Shown here piece after piece: positions 8,096-16,517 of a DNA stretch of 64,000 bases. Origin of the DNA: Flavobacterium sp. UBA7663 (GTDB lineage Bacteria; Bacteroidota; Bacteroidia; Flavobacteriales; Flavobacteriaceae); the NCBI RefSeq assembly GCF_002483315.1, contig NZ_DLHR01000006.1, forward strand, positions 170,308-234,307. The letters are read 5' to 3'. The translations under genes and the position numbers were made by a program. How positions within the stretch are numbered: the first letter of the stretch is position 1; each line of letters begins with the position of its first letter. A model generated the notes under the pieces. That model searched no databases. It was not told the DNA's origin and saw nothing but the letters and a program-made list of their open reading frames with translations.

Positions 8096-9043
8096 TTACT
8101 CTTTCGAAGCAATATAACGCTCTGCATCTAATGCCGCCATACAACCAGTTCCCGCAGCCGTAATAGCTTGGCGATACACATGGTCAGCTGCATCACCTGC
8201 AACGAATACACCTGCTACATTTGTTTTAGAACTTCCAGGAACATTTACGATGTAACCCGTTTCGTCTAACGTAATGTAATCGGCAAAAATATCGGTGTTT
8301 GGTTTGTGACCAATCGCTACGAAAAATCCTGTTGCTGGAATTTCAACAACTTCTCCTGTTGCTCTATTTTTTGCTTTAACCCCTGTTACAACTTGACCGT
8401 CACCTAAAACTTCTTCTGTTTCAGTGTGCATTAAAATTTCGATGTTTTCTGTTTTTTGAACACGTTCAGCCATAATTTTTGAAGCTCTAAACTTATCGCT
8501 ACGCACTAACATCGTTACTTTTTTACATAATTTAGAAAGATAATGTGCTTCTTCACATGCACTATCTCCTGCTCCAACAATTACTACTTCTTGATTTCTA
8601 TAGAAAAATCCGTCGCAAACCGCACAAGCTGAAACACCACCACCTAATTTTAAATAGTGCTGTTCAGATTCTAATCCTAAATATTTAGCTGAAGCTCCAG
8701 TAGAAATAATTACCGTTTGTGCATGAATTTCTATGGTATCATTAATCCAAACTTTATGAATATCTCCAGAGAAATCTACTTTTGTAGCCCAACCATCACG
8801 AATATCTGAACCAAAACGTTTTGCTTGCTCTTGCAACTGAACCATCATTTCAGGTCCGGTTACACCTTCAGGATATCCTGGAAAATTTTCAACTTCATTG
8901 GTTGTAGTTAACTGACCACCTGGTTGTTGTCCTTGATATAAAACAGGATTCATATTAGCTCTAGCCGCATAAATAGCCGCAGTATAACCCGCTGGACCAG
9001 AACCTATAATTAAACATTTTACTTTTTCAATTGTATCTGACAT
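8096..9043 (-). CDS. trxB: Thioredoxin-disulfide reductase
   Basis: 315 residues, the normal length. FAD-binding GSGPAGYTAAIYAAR at the N-terminus, the redox-active SACAVCDGFF (CxxC) near residue 140, a second dinucleotide motif VIVGAGDSACEEA for NADPH, and the C-terminal GVFVAGDAADHVYRQAITAAGTGC for FAD. The enzyme transfers electrons from NADPH to thioredoxin in the cytosol. It is a single-gene unit with a -7 box at 9066-9073 and a terminator shared with the convergent GAPDH gene. Confidence 0.97.
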   Translation of the reverse strand: MSDTIEKVKCLIIGSGPAGYTAAIYAARANMNPVLYQGQQPGGQLTTTNEVENFPGYPEGVTGPEMMVQLQEQAKRFGSDIRDGWATKVDFSGDIHKVWINDTIEIHAQTVIISTGASAKYLGLESEQHYLKLGGGVSACAVCDGFFYRNQEVVIVGAGDSACEEAHYLSKLCKKVTMLVRSDKFRASKIMAERVQKTENIEILMHTETEEVLGDGQVVTGVKAKNRATGEVVEIPATGFFVAIGHKPNTDIFADYITLDETGYIVNVPGSSKTNVAGVFVAGDAADHVYRQAITAAGTGCMAALDAERYIASKE

Positions 9044-9065
9044 AACTTTATTCTTTTAAGAGTAG

Positions 9066-9073
9066 CAAATGTA
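9066..9073 (-). promoter_or_regulatory. -7 box of trxB
   Basis: The minus strand reads TACATTTG (TAnnTTTG), 22 bases upstream of the trxB ATG. It is divergent from the tRNA promoter about 90 bases away. Confidence 0.55.
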
Positions 9074-9154
9074 AGTTTTTAATTAAAATTATTTCTTAAA
9101 AATAGATTAGAATTCACTATTTCATAATAAACGAAATTTATTTTTAAAAAACGT

Positions 9155-9184
9155 TTTGAAAATAATAATATAGTTCTATATTTG
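9155..9184 (+). promoter_or_regulatory. Promoter of the tRNA-Pro gene
   Basis: Near-ideal Bacteroidota promoter: TTTG at 9155-9158, 18-base spacer, TATATTTG at 9177-9184. The box ends 12 bases before the mature tRNA 5' end. Confidence 0.8.
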
Positions 9185-9196
9185 CACTCACAAATT

Positions 9197-9271
9197 CGGG
9201 GTGTAGCGTAGCCCGGTTATCGCGCCTGCTTTGGGAGCAGGAGGCCGCAGGTTCGAATCCTGCCACCCCGA
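9197..9271 (+). tRNA. tRNA-Pro (anticodon UGG)
   Basis: 75-base cloverleaf. The acceptor arm CGGGGTG (9197-9203) pairs with CACCCCG (9264-9270), followed by discriminator A. The anticodon stem CCTGC/GCAGG holds the loop TTTGGGA with anticodon TGG. The T arm has GCAGG-TTCGAAT-CCTGC. CCA is not encoded. The gene stands alone with its own promoter and terminator. Confidence 0.97.
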
Positions 9272-9272
9272 C

Positions 9273-9300
9273 AAAAGACCTTCAATTGAGGGTCTTTTTT
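9273..9300 (+). terminator. Terminator of the tRNA-Pro gene
   Basis: Stem 9273-9283 with 9288-9298 (11 bp with one T-G pair, AATT loop), ending in six T residues. Confidence 0.85.
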
Positions 9301-9431
9301 CATTTATAAAAATCTGTTTTCTATCTGCGATGCAAAGCATCCGTTTTATCTGCGTTCCAAAACCTATATTTTTTTAGCATTTATTCCCAAAACTTTCTCA
9401 CCAAAACAAAAAACACATAGAATATTATTTC

Positions 9432-9439
9432 TATTTTTG
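9432..9439 (+). promoter_or_regulatory. -7 box for the udk operon
   Basis: TATTTTTG matches TAnnTTTG, 26 bases before the udk ATG. No TTG -33 element is clear. Between the tRNA terminator and this box (9301-9431) is low-complexity sequence containing TATCTGCG and TATCTGCGTT repeats resembling dispersed Flavobacterium repeats. Confidence 0.5.
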
Positions 9440-9465
9440 CTAAAACAATCAATTTAAGAATCTTT

Positions 9466-10074
9466 ATGCTAATTATTGGAATTGCCGGCGGTACCGGAAG
9501 TGGAAAAACAACAGTTGTACATCAGATTATGAATGAGTTACCTGCTACTGAGGTAGGTATTATTTCTCAAGATTCTTACTACAAAGAAACGCATCATCTG
9601 AGTTATGAAGAGCGTACCAAAATTAATTTCGACCATCCAAGAGCTATTGATTTTGAATTATTAGTAGCTCATCTTAAAGATTTAAAAGCTGGAAAAACTA
9701 TTGAACAACCAGTTTATTCTTTCGTTACTCACGACAGAACCGACGATAAAATCATCACACATCCAAGAAAAGTAATGATTGTAGAAGGTATCTTAATTCT
9801 AACCAATCCAGAATTAAGAGATATGTTTGATATTAAAGTATACGTTCATGCCGATTCTGACGAACGATTAATTCGCCGTTTAAAACGTGATATTGCAGAA
9901 CGTGGTCGTGATATGGAAGAGGTTTTAAACCGTTATCAAAACACGTTAAAACCAATGCACGAACAATTTATCGAACCTACAAAAGCATTTGCGGATATCA
10001 TTATTCCAAATGACAAGTATAACACAGTTGCTATTGATGTAGTACGTGCTGTTATCAATCAAAGATTAGTATAA
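9466..10074 (+). CDS. udk: Uridine kinase
   Basis: 202 residues, standard for Udk. The P-loop GIAGGTGSGKTT is at the N-terminus. ISQDSYYKE and NFDHPRAIDFELL are the nucleoside-binding and catalytic-Asp regions, and RLIRRLKRDIAERGRD is the lid with conserved Arg residues. The enzyme phosphorylates uridine and cytidine in pyrimidine salvage. It is the first gene of an operon: its stop codon overlaps the start of the divIC-like gene by one base (TAATG). Confidence 0.96.
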   Translation: MLIIGIAGGTGSGKTTVVHQIMNELPATEVGIISQDSYYKETHHLSYEERTKINFDHPRAIDFELLVAHLKDLKAGKTIEQPVYSFVTHDRTDDKIITHPRKVMIVEGILILTNPELRDMFDIKVYVHADSDERLIRRLKRDIAERGRDMEEVLNRYQNTLKPMHEQFIEPTKAFADIIIPNDKYNTVAIDVVRAVINQRLV

Positions 10075-10427
10075 TGAAAAAAATAAAGAATTTAATTGCC
10101 AACTATCCGTTCCTAAAGTTTTTAGTGAACCGTTATGTTTTGGTATTACTTTTCTTTATTATTTGGATGTTATTTTTTGACAATTACTCCTATTTAGAAC
10201 ACCGCGTTTTAGATAAAGAAATTGAGGAAATAGAGGATAACATTCAATACTACAAAACCGAAATCAAAAAAGACAGCGCCAATATAAAACACCTTAAAAA
10301 TGATGATCGTGTAGAAAAATACGCTCGCGAAAAATACTACATGAAACGCGAAAACGAAGATATTTACATCATAGAATTTGAAGGCGAAAAGAAAGCTGAA
10401 ACTGAGAAAACAACTAGTAACAATTAA
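10074..10427 (+). CDS. Septum formation initiator (FtsB/DivIC family)
   Basis: 117 residues. A short cytoplasmic head is followed by one transmembrane helix (about 18-38, FLVNRYVLVLLFFIIWMLFF) and an extracytoplasmic coiled coil (IEEIEDNIQYYKTEI). DDRVEKYAREKYYMKRENEDIYIIEF is the conserved FtsB/DivIC tail. Such proteins bridge FtsQ and FtsL in the divisome. The one-base overlap with udk supports co-translation. Positional coupling of udk and divIC is, from memory, common in Flavobacteriia. Confidence 0.9.
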   Translation: MKKIKNLIANYPFLKFLVNRYVLVLLFFIIWMLFFDNYSYLEHRVLDKEIEEIEDNIQYYKTEIKKDSANIKHLKNDDRVEKYAREKYYMKRENEDIYIIEFEGEKKAETEKTTSNN

Positions 10428-10438
10428 ACATATAATTC

Positions 10439-11800
10439 GTGGCTAACAATAATTTATTTTCCGATTTTGAAGCCGTTTCTTCTAAACAATGGAAGCAACA
10501 AATTCAATACGAACTAAAAGGTGCTGATTACAACGAAACTTTAGTTTGGGAAAGTCCAGAAGGCATTAAAGTAAAACCGTTTTATCACAATGATGAAACA
10601 GCAGTAAATCTTGACGCCATTGTTCCAACAAAACCTTTTGCAATCGTTCAAAATATTTTTGTTCATGATGTGAAAAAATCGAATGCTCGTGCGCTTGAAA
10701 CTTTACATAGAGGAGCTGAAAGTATTCGTTTTACATTAGAAAATGACACTGTTTCCATTGAAGAATTGATGCAAAATCTTCCGACAGAAAATGTGAATTA
10801 TTATTTCAATTTACCTTTTCTTTCTGTTGAATTTTCGAATAAAATCAATGATTTCGCTTCAAAAAACAAATCCAACATCTTTATCCAAAACGATCCAATC
10901 GGTCAATTAGCAAAAGATGGTAATTGGTTTGAAAACCTTGAAAAAGATTTCGAAAAGCTAAATACAATTGCTTCAAAAACAATAGTTCCATTTTTAACTA
11001 TTTCAAGTGGAATTTATCAAAACGCTGGTGCGAATATCGTGCAACAATTAGCTTATACTTTAGCACAAGCAAACGAATATTTCAATAGAATTCCAGCTAT
11101 CAACCAACCGATTACGATTGAAGTTGCTGTTGGAACAAATTACTTTTTCGAAATTGCGAAACTAAGAGCATTACGTCTTTTATTCAACACATTAGCATCA
11201 GAATACAATCACAATTTTGATTGTCATATCATTGCAACTCCAACAAAACGCAACAAAACCTTATACGATTACAACGTAAACATGTTACGTACAACCACTG
11301 AATGCATGAGTGCAATTCTTGGTGGAGTCGATGCAGTTGCGAATTTAGCTTACGATGCGATTTATCACAAAGACAACGAGTTTGGCGATAGAATTTCGAG
11401 AAACCAATTGTTAGTTTTAAAACACGAAAGTTATTTCGACAAAGTGAATAATCCTGCTGATGGCGCGTATTATATTGAAACCTTAACGGAACAATTAGCA
11501 GAAAAAGCTTTAGAATTATTCAAAGACATCGAGAAAAATGGCGGACTGATTTCGCAATTAATCGATGGAACAATCCAAAGAAAAATCAACGAAAGCGCAC
11601 AAAAAGAACAAGAACTTTTCGATTCAGGGAAAGAAGTTTTGTTAGGAACTAACAAGTATCCGAACAAAAACGACCAAATGAAAAACGATTTGGAATTGTA
11701 TCCTTTCGTAAAACAAAACGCCAGAAAAACGCTAATCACACCGATTATTGAAAAACGTTTGGCTGAAAAATTAGAACAGGAAAGATTAGCTTCGGAATAA
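10439..11800 (+). CDS. mutA: Methylmalonyl-CoA mutase small (beta) subunit
   Basis: 453 residues, starting at GTG 10439 because no in-frame ATG fits the family N-terminus (FSDFEAVSSKQWKQQIQYELKG). It is the non-catalytic partner of MutB in the adenosylcobalamin-dependent mutase that converts succinyl-CoA to methylmalonyl-CoA, used for propionate or odd-chain metabolism. It has the TIM-barrel-like region but no DxHxxG cobalamin-binding motif, as expected for the small subunit. It lies 11 bp after the divIC-like gene. Unusually, a toxin-antitoxin pair separates it from mutB. Confidence 0.93.
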   Translation: MANNNLFSDFEAVSSKQWKQQIQYELKGADYNETLVWESPEGIKVKPFYHNDETAVNLDAIVPTKPFAIVQNIFVHDVKKSNARALETLHRGAESIRFTLENDTVSIEELMQNLPTENVNYYFNLPFLSVEFSNKINDFASKNKSNIFIQNDPIGQLAKDGNWFENLEKDFEKLNTIASKTIVPFLTISSGIYQNAGANIVQQLAYTLAQANEYFNRIPAINQPITIEVAVGTNYFFEIAKLRALRLLFNTLASEYNHNFDCHIIATPTKRNKTLYDYNVNMLRTTTECMSAILGGVDAVANLAYDAIYHKDNEFGDRISRNQLLVLKHESYFDKVNNPADGAYYIETLTEQLAEKALELFKDIEKNGGLISQLIDGTIQRKINESAQKEQELFDSGKEVLLGTNKYPNKNDQMKNDLELYPFVKQNARKTLITPIIEKRLAEKLEQERLASE

Positions 11801-11805
11801 TTTTG
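11798..11805 (+). promoter_or_regulatory. Candidate internal -7 box for the toxin-antitoxin pair
   Basis: TAATTTTG matches TAnnTTTG and overlaps the mutA stop codon (TAA 11798-11800), 22 bases before the antitoxin ATG. No -33 element is evident, so it may be fortuitous. Confidence 0.35.
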
Positions 11806-11827
11806 TAACTTTCAAAAAAAGAAGACC

Positions 11828-12061
11828 ATGGAAGCAATTAGAAGATTTGTAAAAGTAAAAAATCATCAAGTAAACATTACTTTACCTGAAGATTTCAATG
11901 CAGAAGAAGTAGAAGTGATTATTCTTCCAACTTCCAAGGAATATCAAATTCCGCAATGGCAAATTGATGAAGTTAGAGAACGAACCGAAAACTACTTAAA
12001 GAATCCAGAAAGTGCAACAGATTACGAGGATTTTTTAAAAGAACTTGGAGATGAACTTTAA
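11828..12061 (+). CDS. Antitoxin-like protein of a type II TA pair
   Basis: 77 residues. The N-terminal half (RRFVKVKNHQVNITLPEDF) looks like a short beta/ribbon dimerisation segment. The C-terminal half is acidic and helical (IDEVRERTENYLKNPESATD YEDFLKELGDEL), the usual toxin-binding tail. The 77+97 residue pairing and the 11-bp overlap with a ParE/RelE-like gene support the assignment. Antitoxins of this type neutralise the toxin and usually repress their own operon. Position between mutA and mutB is odd for a TA module. The exact family (RelB, ParD or a Bacteroidota-specific group) is not resolved. Confidence 0.75.
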   Translation: MEAIRRFVKVKNHQVNITLPEDFNAEEVEVIILPTSKEYQIPQWQIDEVRERTENYLKNPESATDYEDFLKELGDEL

Positions 12062-12344
12062 GATTATAATTTTAGAAGAAGCTAAATCTGATGTTCGTGA
12101 AAGTATCGCTTGGTATAAAAACATCAATCCAATGCTTTCAAAAAGATTTGCTAATTCTTTTAATAATAGTGTTAAACAAATAAAAGAAAACCCATTTCGA
12201 TACCAAATTAGATATGATCAAATCCGAGTAGTTTTATTAAAAACTTTCCCCTATCTAATTCATTTTAGTATTGATAATGAAATAATAGTGATTAAAGCTG
12301 TTCTTCATACATCGAGAAACAGCAAAATCAACCAAATATTTTAA
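12051..12344 (+). CDS. ParE/RelE-superfamily toxin
   Basis: 97 residues from the ATG at 12051, inside the antitoxin 3' end. A TTG at 12045 is the alternative start. LEEAKSDVRESIAWYKN is the N-terminal helix pattern of ParE-type proteins. RVVLLKTFPYLIHFSIDNEIIVIKAVLHTSR matches the C-terminal beta strands, with the FPY, the AVLH and the final Arg that are common in ParE toxins. Such proteins inhibit gyrase (ParE) or cleave mRNA (RelE), and the sequence fits ParE better. It is followed 11 bp later by mutB, so toxin and metabolic genes are probably on one transcript. Confidence 0.85.
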   Translation: MNFKIIILEEAKSDVRESIAWYKNINPMLSKRFANSFNNSVKQIKENPFRYQIRYDQIRVVLLKTFPYLIHFSIDNEIIVIKAVLHTSRNSKINQIF

Positions 12345-12355
12345 TTGCAAAAGCA

Positions 12356-14479
12356 ATGAGAAAAGATATACAACATTTAAAGTTAGAAGTTAGAAGTCAG
12401 AAGTTAGAAGTTTCTGAAAAACAGCACTTCACCACAGCTGAAAACATCGAGTTAAAACCAACTTACACTAAAGAAGATATTTCTAATTTAGAACACCTTG
12501 GTTTTGGAGCAGGTTTTGCACCAAATTTACGCGGACCATACGCAACTATGTACGTTCGTAGACCTTGGACAATTCGTCAATATGCGGGATTTTCAACTGC
12601 GGAAGAAAGTAACGCTTTTTACAGAAGAAACTTAGCTGCTGGGCAAAAAGGTTTATCTGTTGCCTTCGATTTAGCCACACACAGAGGTTACGATTCTGAC
12701 CATGAACGAGTGGTTGGTGATGTTGGAAAAGCTGGAGTTGCGATTGATTCGGTGGAAGATATGAAAGTACTTTTCGACCAAATTCCTTTAGGTGAAATGT
12801 CGGTTTCGATGACGATGAATGGTGCGGTTTTACCAATTATGGCATTCTATATCGTAGCAGCGGAAGAACAAGGCGTTACTCCTAACCTATTATCGGGAAC
12901 GATTCAGAATGATATTTTGAAGGAATTCATGGTGCGAAATACCTACATTTATCCACCAACGCCTTCGATGAAAATTATTGCGGATATTTTCGAATATACG
13001 AGTAAAAATATGCCAAAATTCAACTCGATTTCTATTTCGGGTTACCACATGCAAGAAGCGGGAGCTACTGCAGATATTGAGTTGGCATACACTTTAGCTG
13101 ATGGTTTAGAATACATTCGCACCGGTTTAGCCGCTGGAATGGATATTGATACGTTCGCTCCTCGCCTTTCGTTTTTCTGGGCGATTGGAATGAACCATTT
13201 TATGGAAATTGCAAAAATGCGTGCCGGTCGTATGCTTTGGGCAAAATTATTGAAACAATTCAACCCAAAAGACGAAAAATCTTTAGCTTTAAGAACGCAC
13301 TGCCAAACTTCGGGTTGGAGTTTAACCGAGCAAGATCCTTTTAATAACGTGGCTCGAACTGCAATTGAAGCAGCCGCAGCGGCTTTTGGAGGAACACAAT
13401 CGTTACATACCAATGCTTTAGACGAAGCGATTGCTTTACCAACCGATTTCTCCGCACGAATTGCTCGTAATACGCAAATCTTTTTACAGGAAGAAACTAA
13501 AATCTGTAAAACAGTTGACCCTTGGGCAGGAAGTTATTATGTGGAAAGTTTAACCGCTGAAATTGCTGAGAAAGCTTGGGCTTTAATTGAAGAAGTGGAA
13601 GCACTTGGCGGCATGACCAAAGCGATTGAAGCTGGAATTCCAAAATTAAGAATTGAAGAAGCTGCTGCGCGCAAACAAGCACGTATCGACAGTAGTCAAG
13701 ATATTATTGTTGGGGTGAACAAATACCGTTTGGAAAAAGAAGATCCGTTACATATTTTGGATGTGGATAACCAAATGGTGCGCAAACAACAAATTGAACG
13801 TTTAGACCAAATCAAAGCCACTCGCGATAACGCTAAAGTTGCCGAATGTTTGGCAAAATTAACCGAAAGCGCTAAAAATGGTGGTGAAAATTTACTATCT
13901 TTAGCAGTAGAAGCAGCACGAAATAGAGCTACATTAGGCGAAATTAGTGATGCTTTAGAAGTAGTTTTCGGAAGATATAAAGCACAAATTAGAAGTTTTA
14001 GCGGCGTGTATAGTAAAGAAATTAAAAACGACGAAAGTTTTGAAAAAGCAAAACAGTTAGCCGATGCTTTCGCTAAGAAAGAAGGTCGTCGTCCTCGTAT
14101 TATGATTGCGAAAATGGGACAAGACGGTCACGATCGTGGTGCGAAAGTAGTAGCAACAGGTTATGCCGACGTAGGTTTTGACGTAGACATTGGCCCATTA
14201 TTTCAAACACCACAAGAAGCAGCCAAACAAGCAGTTGAAAACGACGTACACATTTTAGGCGTTTCTTCATTAGCAGCGGGACACAAAACTTTAGTACCAC
14301 AAGTAATTGAAGAACTAAAAAAATACGGAAGAGAAGATATCATGGTAATTGTGGGTGGTGTAATTCCTGCACAAGACTACCAATTCTTATTCGACGCCGG
14401 AGCTGTAGCAGTTTTTGGTCCTGGAACTAAAATTAGCGATGCCGCGATTACGATTTTAGAGGTTTTATTGGAGGAATAG
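12356..14479 (+). CDS. mutB: Methylmalonyl-CoA mutase large (alpha) subunit
   Basis: 707 residues. The catalytic TIM barrel begins at GFGAGFAPNLRGPYATMYV with the substrate-binding RPWTIRQYAGFSTAEESN. The C-terminal cobalamin domain carries MAKMGQDGHDRGAKVVATGY, the DxHxxG motif whose His ligates cobalt, then GVSSLAAGHKTL and IVGGVIP. It rearranges succinyl-CoA and (R)-methylmalonyl-CoA. The first 25 residues include LKLEVRSQKLEVSE, encoded by a tandem TTAGAAG repeat (12378-12411), so this leader is probably repeat-derived and not functional sequence. It is the last gene of the udk operon, with a strong terminator after it. Confidence 0.96.
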   Translation: MRKDIQHLKLEVRSQKLEVSEKQHFTTAENIELKPTYTKEDISNLEHLGFGAGFAPNLRGPYATMYVRRPWTIRQYAGFSTAEESNAFYRRNLAAGQKGLSVAFDLATHRGYDSDHERVVGDVGKAGVAIDSVEDMKVLFDQIPLGEMSVSMTMNGAVLPIMAFYIVAAEEQGVTPNLLSGTIQNDILKEFMVRNTYIYPPTPSMKIIADIFEYTSKNMPKFNSISISGYHMQEAGATADIELAYTLADGLEYIRTGLAAGMDIDTFAPRLSFFWAIGMNHFMEIAKMRAGRMLWAKLLKQFNPKDEKSLALRTHCQTSGWSLTEQDPFNNVARTAIEAAAAAFGGTQSLHTNALDEAIALPTDFSARIARNTQIFLQEETKICKTVDPWAGSYYVESLTAEIAEKAWALIEEVEALGGMTKAIEAGIPKLRIEEAAARKQARIDSSQDIIVGVNKYRLEKEDPLHILDVDNQMVRKQQIERLDQIKATRDNAKVAECLAKLTESAKNGGENLLSLAVEAARNRATLGEISDALEVVFGRYKAQIRSFSGVYSKEIKNDESFEKAKQLADAFAKKEGRRPRIMIAKMGQDGHDRGAKVVATGYADVGFDVDIGPLFQTPQEAAKQAVENDVHILGVSSLAAGHKTLVPQVIEELKKYGREDIMVIVGGVIPAQDYQFLFDAGAVAVFGPGTKISDAAITILEVLLEE
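12378..12411 (+). repeat. Short tandem repeat (TTAGAAG units) inside the mutB 5' end
   Basis: Four near-copies of AGTTAGAAG/AGTCAGAAG in a row, read in frame as LKLEVRSQKLEV. Similar GGAAGCTGGAAG-type repeats lie in the intergenic regions after recF, murB and lipA. Confidence 0.75.
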
Positions 14480-14494
14480 CTTAAACTCAATATA

Positions 14495-14535
14495 AAAACA
14501 AAAAACACCAGCAGAAATGTTGGTGTTTTTGTTTT
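14495..14535. terminator. Bidirectional terminator between mutB and the DUF2075 gene
   Basis: AAAACAAAAAACACCA (14495-14510) pairs with the TGGTGTTTTTGTTTT arm (14521-14535), with a one-base bulge and a 10-base loop. A and T tracts on both sides serve the two convergent genes. Confidence 0.85.
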
Positions 14536-14537
14536 AT

Positions 14538-16517
14538 CTAAATTTCTTTAATTCCGATTTTAATAAAAAAATCAAATGTACCATCATACATAAAGTCCGG
14601 CCTAGTTAAATCTTCATTATTTCCCTCAGGAATATAAATAATCATACCTTGTCTTGCTCTTGTTAATAAAACCCTATAAGAATTAATCAAATATTTTATT
14701 CTTTCAGTATCGCTACAATTCTTCCAAGTTGTTCCTGTAAATTTTTTATAATTCCATTGCTCATTATTATAATACAAATCACCATCCCAAGCAACACAAG
14801 TCCAATCTAATTCTAATCCTTGAATATCAAATTCTGTTGCAACTTCTTCCAAAAAATAAGAAGAACGAATATCTTCTTTGGGGTTTAAAAACCAAACCGG
14901 GGCATCAATCTTAGCTTTAACATTTAAACCGAAAGGTCTTAATCGAATAGCTCCAGAAGATGCAATAATTCCAGTTCTTTCTGTCCCTTTTGCTTTATTA
15001 TTTAACCAGTTTTTTGCTTTTTCTAAATCACGAGTTATTCTAATTGGGTAATCTTTTTCAATAAACTCCTTATAAATACTATTTGCTTTTACAATATCAT
15101 TATTTATAATCTCTTGAATAAAACTTGATAATTGAGCGCTTCTAAATGAACGCAAGGAAACTGACAAATGAAGTTCATCTTTTCTTTCAGCTTTTTTATT
15201 TTCTAAAATTTCTAAGGCATAATTGTCTTTTATATAATTATCATCTTCTATTATTTTTGATGAATAATAAATATCCCAATCTTTAAATTTATAATCAAAA
15301 GGTCTAATCCATTCTTCTAAACCTGCTTCTCCCGTATTAATTTCTTGTCCTCCTCCTATTAAACAGACTATTGTACACCAATCTTTATGCCTGTCCATAA
15401 CTTCAATTAAGAATTCAGGTTCAGATTTATTAAATTCAGAATTTCCTTTATTTCTTTTCATAAAACTCGATGCTTGTTCCTTCGTCCAAGCTCTTTGAGC
15501 CTCATCGAATATTGTTACTTTTTCAATTGGTGCTTTGTCATCTCTTAAAGATGCATCTCTAAAATGATGAATATTTTGTATGAATGATTTAACTTGAGAT
15601 TTTGCATTTTCTTTTGATAGTTTTTCTCCATTTTCCAATGCAGACTTTACTTTATCTCTTGTTAAAGCTTCTCTTAAAACATCAACCAATGGACCATTTC
15701 CTGAAAGGAAAACTGCATGCTCTTCCTCAATATAATTTGAACGTATGTTCGCGATATTTAAACCTGCCAATGTTTTTCCTGCTCCAGGAACTCCAGTAAT
15801 AAAACAAATCGATTTCTTATTATTCCTTTTTGAAAAATCAATTATTTCTGAAATACAATTTGATGTTACTGATAAATTTTCAGCACCTGAATCACTTCTT
15901 GAAATTTCTAAAACATTATGTTTTTTATACAGAGCCGTTGCTGCTTCAATAATTGTTGGAGTAGGCTTATAAATAGATTCTTCCCAAAACTTTATATCTA
16001 TCTTCTCAAAAGATTTTAAATTTTGTAGAGTGTTATTAATTATATCTTTAAGATTAGAAGAATTTGCGCAAATAGTCTGATGTAAGCAATCTAAACTTTT
16101 TGAATATGTATTTATAATTGAAGGAGCTTTATCAGCAACTAAGATTGGTATTAAATTTTTGTTATGACTTCCTTCATGAAAATTATTCAAGTCTAATCCG
16201 TAATCAAAAGCTTGTTCTTTAGCTGATTTATCATAAATATCAGAACCAATTTTAAATTCTAAAACAAAAATACAATTATCAATAATTAAAATATTATCAA
16301 CTCTTTTTCCCATTCTTGGGATTGTAAACTCAAAATAAATCTTTCCGCTAAATGACGATATGGATTGTTTTAAAATTTCAATTTGCTTTTTCCATGCATT
16401 TGACTGTTGAATAGTTAATTTATTCAAATCAAAATTTCCTGAAATTTTTCCGTAAATTGAATTAATATCTTCGTTGATAAATTCTTCAATAGAATTTGAG
16501 TAGTAAGACCTATTCAT
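14538..16517 (-). CDS. PD-(D/E)XK nuclease fused to SF1-like helicase/ATPase (DUF2075)
   Basis: 659 residues. The N-terminal 130 residues fit the PD-(D/E)XK nuclease core: Glu63 (FEFTIPR), Asp74 (RVDNILIID), Glu87-x-Lys89 (VLEFKIG) and Gln102 (EQAFDYG). The rest is a DUF2075-type ATPase: Walker A ITGVPGAGKTLAG with Lys248, Walker B TIFDEAQRAW with Asp338-Glu339, a motif V-like DIQGLELD, and motif VI YRVLLTRARQG. The predicted activity is ATP-driven nucleic-acid remodelling plus cleavage. Proteins of this family often occur in defence or mobile contexts; that link is inferred. Its start overlaps the end of the XRE regulator gene by 8 bp. It is more A/T- and Asn/Lys-rich than flanking metabolic genes, consistent with acquisition. 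Confidence 0.82.
   Translation of the reverse strand: MNRSYYSNSIEEFINEDINSIYGKISGNFDLNKLTIQQSNAWKKQIEILKQSISSFSGKIYFEFTIPRMGKRVDNILIIDNCIFVLEFKIGSDIYDKSAKEQAFDYGLDLNNFHEGSHNKNLIPILVADKAPSIINTYSKSLDCLHQTICANSSNLKDIINNTLQNLKSFEKIDIKFWEESIYKPTPTIIEAATALYKKHNVLEISRSDSGAENLSVTSNCISEIIDFSKRNNKKSICFITGVPGAGKTLAGLNIANIRSNYIEEEHAVFLSGNGPLVDVLREALTRDKVKSALENGEKLSKENAKSQVKSFIQNIHHFRDASLRDDKAPIEKVTIFDEAQRAWTKEQASSFMKRNKGNSEFNKSEPEFLIEVMDRHKDWCTIVCLIGGGQEINTGEAGLEEWIRPFDYKFKDWDIYYSSKIIEDDNYIKDNYALEILENKKAERKDELHLSVSLRSFRSAQLSSFIQEIINNDIVKANSIYKEFIEKDYPIRITRDLEKAKNWLNNKAKGTERTGIIASSGAIRLRPFGLNVKAKIDAPVWFLNPKEDIRSSYFLEEVATEFDIQGLELDWTCVAWDGDLYYNNEQWNYKKFTGTTWKNCSDTERIKYLINSYRVLLTRARQGMIIYIPEGNNEDLTRPDFMYDGTFDFFIKIGIKEI

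Noticed and set aside
13042..13413. 123-codon minus-strand ORF inside mutB
   Set aside because: Antisense to the conserved mutase barrel; no family features.
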